Origin: Methanospirillum hungatei
Lineage (GTDB): Archaea; Halobacteriota; Methanomicrobia; Methanomicrobiales; Methanospirillaceae
DNA: 8,175 nucleotides
Direction: 5' to 3'
Assembly: GCA_003251955.1 (NCBI GenBank)
Contig: QKDV01000277.1
Location: forward strand, 1 to 8,175
The notes beneath the pieces were generated by a model, which was not told the origin of the DNA, did no database searches, and worked only from the letters and a program-made list of their open reading frames with translations. Position numbers and translations under genes: made by a program. Of the stretch, positions 6,117-8,175 are shown piece after piece (the first letter of the stretch is position 1; each line of letters begins with the position of its first letter).

Positions 6117-7283
6117 ATGTCAACACTGTTTCCGAAGTACTCTAAGTCCTATGATGGATCCCGAGTGATCATGGAGCAGCGGCTTCTCCAGCAGGTAAAC
6201 AACCTTATCCTCGACAACGATATCTGCACTGGGTGCGGAATCTGTCGCGAAGTTTGTCCTGAAGAAGCTATTGCTGTTGGAGCTGTGGGAGGTGTCCAGC
6301 GTGGTCTGGTCTGTGATGCAGCAAGCGTCCACATTGATGAGACAAAGTGCTCATACTGTGGTGTTTGTGTCATCATGTGCCCCTTCTCATCGCTCTCCCT
6401 ACAGATCAATGGAGAAGAGCGGCTCCCAATTCTTGAGAAAGAGGGATTCCCAACCTACGACAAGGGCACATCCATCGATGAAGAGAAGTGTGTCCGTTGT
6501 AATATCTGCCAGGATGTCTGCCCACGTGATGCAATCGACCGCGATGTTCCGCTCTTTGAGGGGCAGGACTGCGAAGGTCTTTCCAAGGGTCAGGCAGTCA
6601 ACCTGAAGATCAACTTTGAGGTAGACACCGAAAAGTGTACCAAGTGTGGTATCTGCGGTAACCTCTGCCAGGCAATAACCGTAGAGCACAAACCCTACAG
6701 CCCCGAGGTTGGAAAGGTTGAAGGCCAGGTTCTTTGGGACAACGACTACTGTGACGGATGTAATGTCTGCTCCGAGGCATGTCCAAACGATGCAATCAAG
6801 GTAACCCGCGAGGTTATCGGCAAGGTTAACCTTGGAAAGGTCGGCATCATCGATGATGACTGCTGCACCTGCCGCTGGTGTGCCATCAACTGCCCAACAG
6901 AAGCTATCACTGTCAACAAGATCTTTGAAGGGGAGATCACTTTCCACCCAGAGAAGTGTCCTGGAGGCTGCTCTACCTGTGTCGATGTCTGCCCTGCAAA
7001 TGCGATTTATATGCCCTCCCCGCTTCCTGCAAAGGAGATGCACGGTAAGATCGAGGCAAACATTGCAGTCAACAAAGACTTCTGTATCCTCTGTGGAGCC
7101 TGTGTGAATGCATGTCCAGGAGAAGATATCATCTACCTCAGGCGTGACTCAGTCAGGATCAAGGGCAAGGAGACTGACCTGTTCAAGAAGATCAAGGCCA
7201 AACTCTGCACTGCCAGAACCTCCATGGTCCGGGAGAAGGCATCAGGTATGGGAACGGTCGAACTGAAGGCGGTCGGCAAGTAA
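6117..7283 (+). CDS. fwdF: Polyferredoxin with eight [4Fe-4S] motifs, FwdF/FmdF-like
   Basis: The protein has 388 residues with eight cysteine motifs. Their first and last cysteines are 37-47, 78-88, 125-135, 174-184, 212-222, 249-259, 281-292 and 323-333. Seven are CxxCxxCxxxC; the seventh is CPGGCSTCVDVC, with one extra residue in the first gap. Motif 4 ends in CQ instead of CP. The length, the eight clusters and the N-terminal order (CTGCGICREVCPEEAI, then RGLVCDAASVHID, then CSYCGVC) match FwdF of formylmethanofuran dehydrogenase, which acts as an electron wire feeding CO2 reduction. A GAGGT ribosome site (6106-6110) lies 6 nt before the ATG. It is followed by hdrC after 12 bp, which suggests a link between this wire and heterodisulfide reductase. 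MvhB-type polyferredoxin of hydrogenase usually has more clusters, and no hydrogenase gene is present. Confidence 0.82.
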   Translation: MSTLFPKYSKSYDGSRVIMEQRLLQQVNNLILDNDICTGCGICREVCPEEAIAVGAVGGVQRGLVCDAASVHIDETKCSYCGVCVIMCPFSSLSLQINGEERLPILEKEGFPTYDKGTSIDEEKCVRCNICQDVCPRDAIDRDVPLFEGQDCEGLSKGQAVNLKINFEVDTEKCTKCGICGNLCQAITVEHKPYSPEVGKVEGQVLWDNDYCDGCNVCSEACPNDAIKVTREVIGKVNLGKVGIIDDDCCTCRWCAINCPTEAITVNKIFEGEITFHPEKCPGGCSTCVDVCPANAIYMPSPLPAKEMHGKIEANIAVNKDFCILCGACVNACPGEDIIYLRRDSVRIKGKETDLFKKIKAKLCTARTSMVREKASGMGTVELKAVGK

Positions 7284-7295
7284 AAGAGGATAGAT

Positions 7296-7871
7296 ATGGC
7301 TGCAAAAAGTTACGACAACCCTGAACTGAACAAGAAGCTTGCTGACACAAGATATCATAACAGTCAGTCAAACCCAGAGTTCACACAGGAAATTGTAAAG
7401 ACAAGCCGCACGGTTGCCAACATGTGTTACCAGTGTGGTACCTGCACCGGGTCATGCCCATCTGCACCCCGCAGCAGCTACCGGATTCGTGTATTCATGC
7501 GCCGGAACGTGCTCGGTCTTGAGAACGAAGCACTGACCGACCCGGATCTCTGGCTCTGTACCACTTGTTACTCATGCTCTGACCGCTGCCCACGTGACAT
7601 CGCCCCAACCGATGTTATCATGGCAATGCGAAACCAGGCATTCAAGAGAGATATTGTTCCACGCAACTTCCTCCAGACAGTCCAGTTGATCTACAACTCA
7701 GGACATGGTGTCCCGAACAATGATGTCAACAGGGCTGCCCGTAAGAGGCTCGGTCTGACTGCAGACCCACCGACGACTCACATGTATCCTGAATATGTCA
7801 AAGGCATCCAGAAGATCCTCGATCTCTATGGATTGAAAGAGAACGCTGACCGTATCCTCAAGGGGGACTAA
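7296..7871 (+). CDS. hdrC: CoB-CoM heterodisulfide reductase, iron-sulfur subunit C
   Basis: HdrC passes electrons from the bifurcating flavin subunit HdrA to the catalytic subunit HdrB in the cytoplasmic HdrABC complex. The protein has 191 residues, a normal length. It carries two [4Fe-4S] motifs: [12 protein letters not shown] (Cys44, 47, 50, 54) and [12 protein letters not shown] (Cys88, 91, 94, 98). The second is preceded by DPDLWLC, and [10 protein letters not shown] follows; both are typical of HdrC. There is no transmembrane segment, so it is the soluble type and not HdrDE. The ATG is preceded by AGAGGAT, and hdrB follows two bases after the stop. Confidence 0.93.
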   Translation: MAAKSYDNPELNKKLADTRYHNSQSNPEFTQEIVKTSRTVANMCYQCGTCTGSCPSAPRSSYRIRVFMRRNVLGLENEALTDPDLWLCTTCYSCSDRCPRDIAPTDVIMAMRNQAFKRDIVPRNFLQTVQLIYNSGHGVPNNDVNRAARKRLGLTADPPTTHMYPEYVKGIQKILDLYGLKENADRILKGD

Positions 7872-7873
7872 GC

Positions 7874-8175
7874 GTGTACGAATACGCATTTTTCCTTGGC
7901 TGTATTGCTCCAAACCGGTACCCCGGCTGTGAAGCATCAGCAATCAAGACCAGTGAAAAGGTCGGCATCAAGCTCCTCCCTCTTGAAGGAGCAAGCTGCT
8001 GCCCGGCACCAGGTGCATTCGGTTCTATCGACCTGAATGTCTGGTACGCAATGGCAGCCCGTAACCTCTGTCTCGCAGAGCAGATGAAGAAGGACATTGC
8101 TCTCATCTGTAACGGATGTTACAAGTCCATCTACGAGGTCAACCACATCCTCAAGCACGATGAGGAACTCAGAGG
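7874..8175 (+). CDS. hdrB: CoB-CoM heterodisulfide reductase, catalytic subunit B, N-terminal part (cut by window end)
   Basis: HdrB reduces the CoM-S-S-CoB disulfide at two noncubane [4Fe-4S] clusters. The first 100 residues are present, starting at a GTG and opening YEYAFFLGC. Cys10, the pair Cys42-Cys43 ([11 protein letters not shown]) and Cys79/Cys82 (CNGCYK) match the ligands of the first CCG cluster, which are numbered one lower in the structurally known thermophilic enzyme. The second CCG motif lies beyond the window. A run of five G (7862-7866) at the end of hdrC is the ribosome site, 7 nt before the GTG. The close spacing shows coupled expression with hdrC. The position of hdrA is unknown; it is not upstream in this cluster. 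Confidence 0.93.
   Translation, partial: MYEYAFFLGCIAPNRYPGCEASAIKTSEKVGIKLLPLEGASCCPAPGAFGSIDLNVWYAMAARNLCLAEQMKKDIALICNGCYKSIYEVNHILKHDEELR

Noticed and set aside
6149..7043. Long minus-strand open frames opposite the polyferredoxin gene
   Set aside because: They mirror the codon pattern of the cysteine-rich gene on the plus strand and carry no family motif.

Overview
The window is most probably from a hydrogenotrophic, formate-using methanogen of the Methanomicrobiales, and resembles Methanospirillum. Several things point there: F420-type formate dehydrogenase genes (fdhA, fdhB), heterodisulfide reductase genes (hdrC and the start of hdrB), polyferredoxin genes of the formylmethanofuran dehydrogenase type, TATA-type archaeal promoters and a moderate GC content. 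The genus assignment is a recollection-based inference and was not searched.

Layout. Positions 2-151 (+) hold the C-terminal 49 residues of a PLP-dependent amino-acid decarboxylase. Positions 192-1034 (-) encode a secreted family-3 solute-binding protein with no transporter beside it. Positions 1269-1811 (+) encode a zinc-ribbon/helix-turn-helix protein that looks like the DNA-binding half of a transposase but has no visible catalytic domain. Positions 1839-5152 (-) are the fdhA-fdhB operon, with fdhA first and a GTGA overlap between the genes. Positions 5153-5801 are a 649-bp AT-rich divergent regulatory region with three perfect palindromes, archaeal TATA boxes and one hairpin followed by a T-run. 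Positions 5802-8175 (+) are fwdG-like, fwdF-like, hdrC and the first 100 codons of hdrB, in one co-directional cluster.

How the genes work together. FdhA oxidises formate at a W/Mo-pterin centre. FdhB carries the electrons over Fe-S clusters and flavin, to F420 or directly to heterodisulfide reductase. HdrB/HdrC reduce CoM-S-S-CoB, while the low-potential electrons from flavin-based bifurcation go through polyferredoxin to formylmethanofuran dehydrogenase, which fixes CO2. The gene neighbourhood mirrors the Hdr-Fdh-Fmd supercomplex known from Methanospirillum hungatei. hdrA, mvhD and the catalytic fwdABCD genes are not in this window.

I see no CRISPR array, tRNA, rRNA, complete insertion sequence or defence system. 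The core is known methanogen energy metabolism. The least explained items are the orphan zinc-ribbon protein and the palindrome-rich divergent promoter region.
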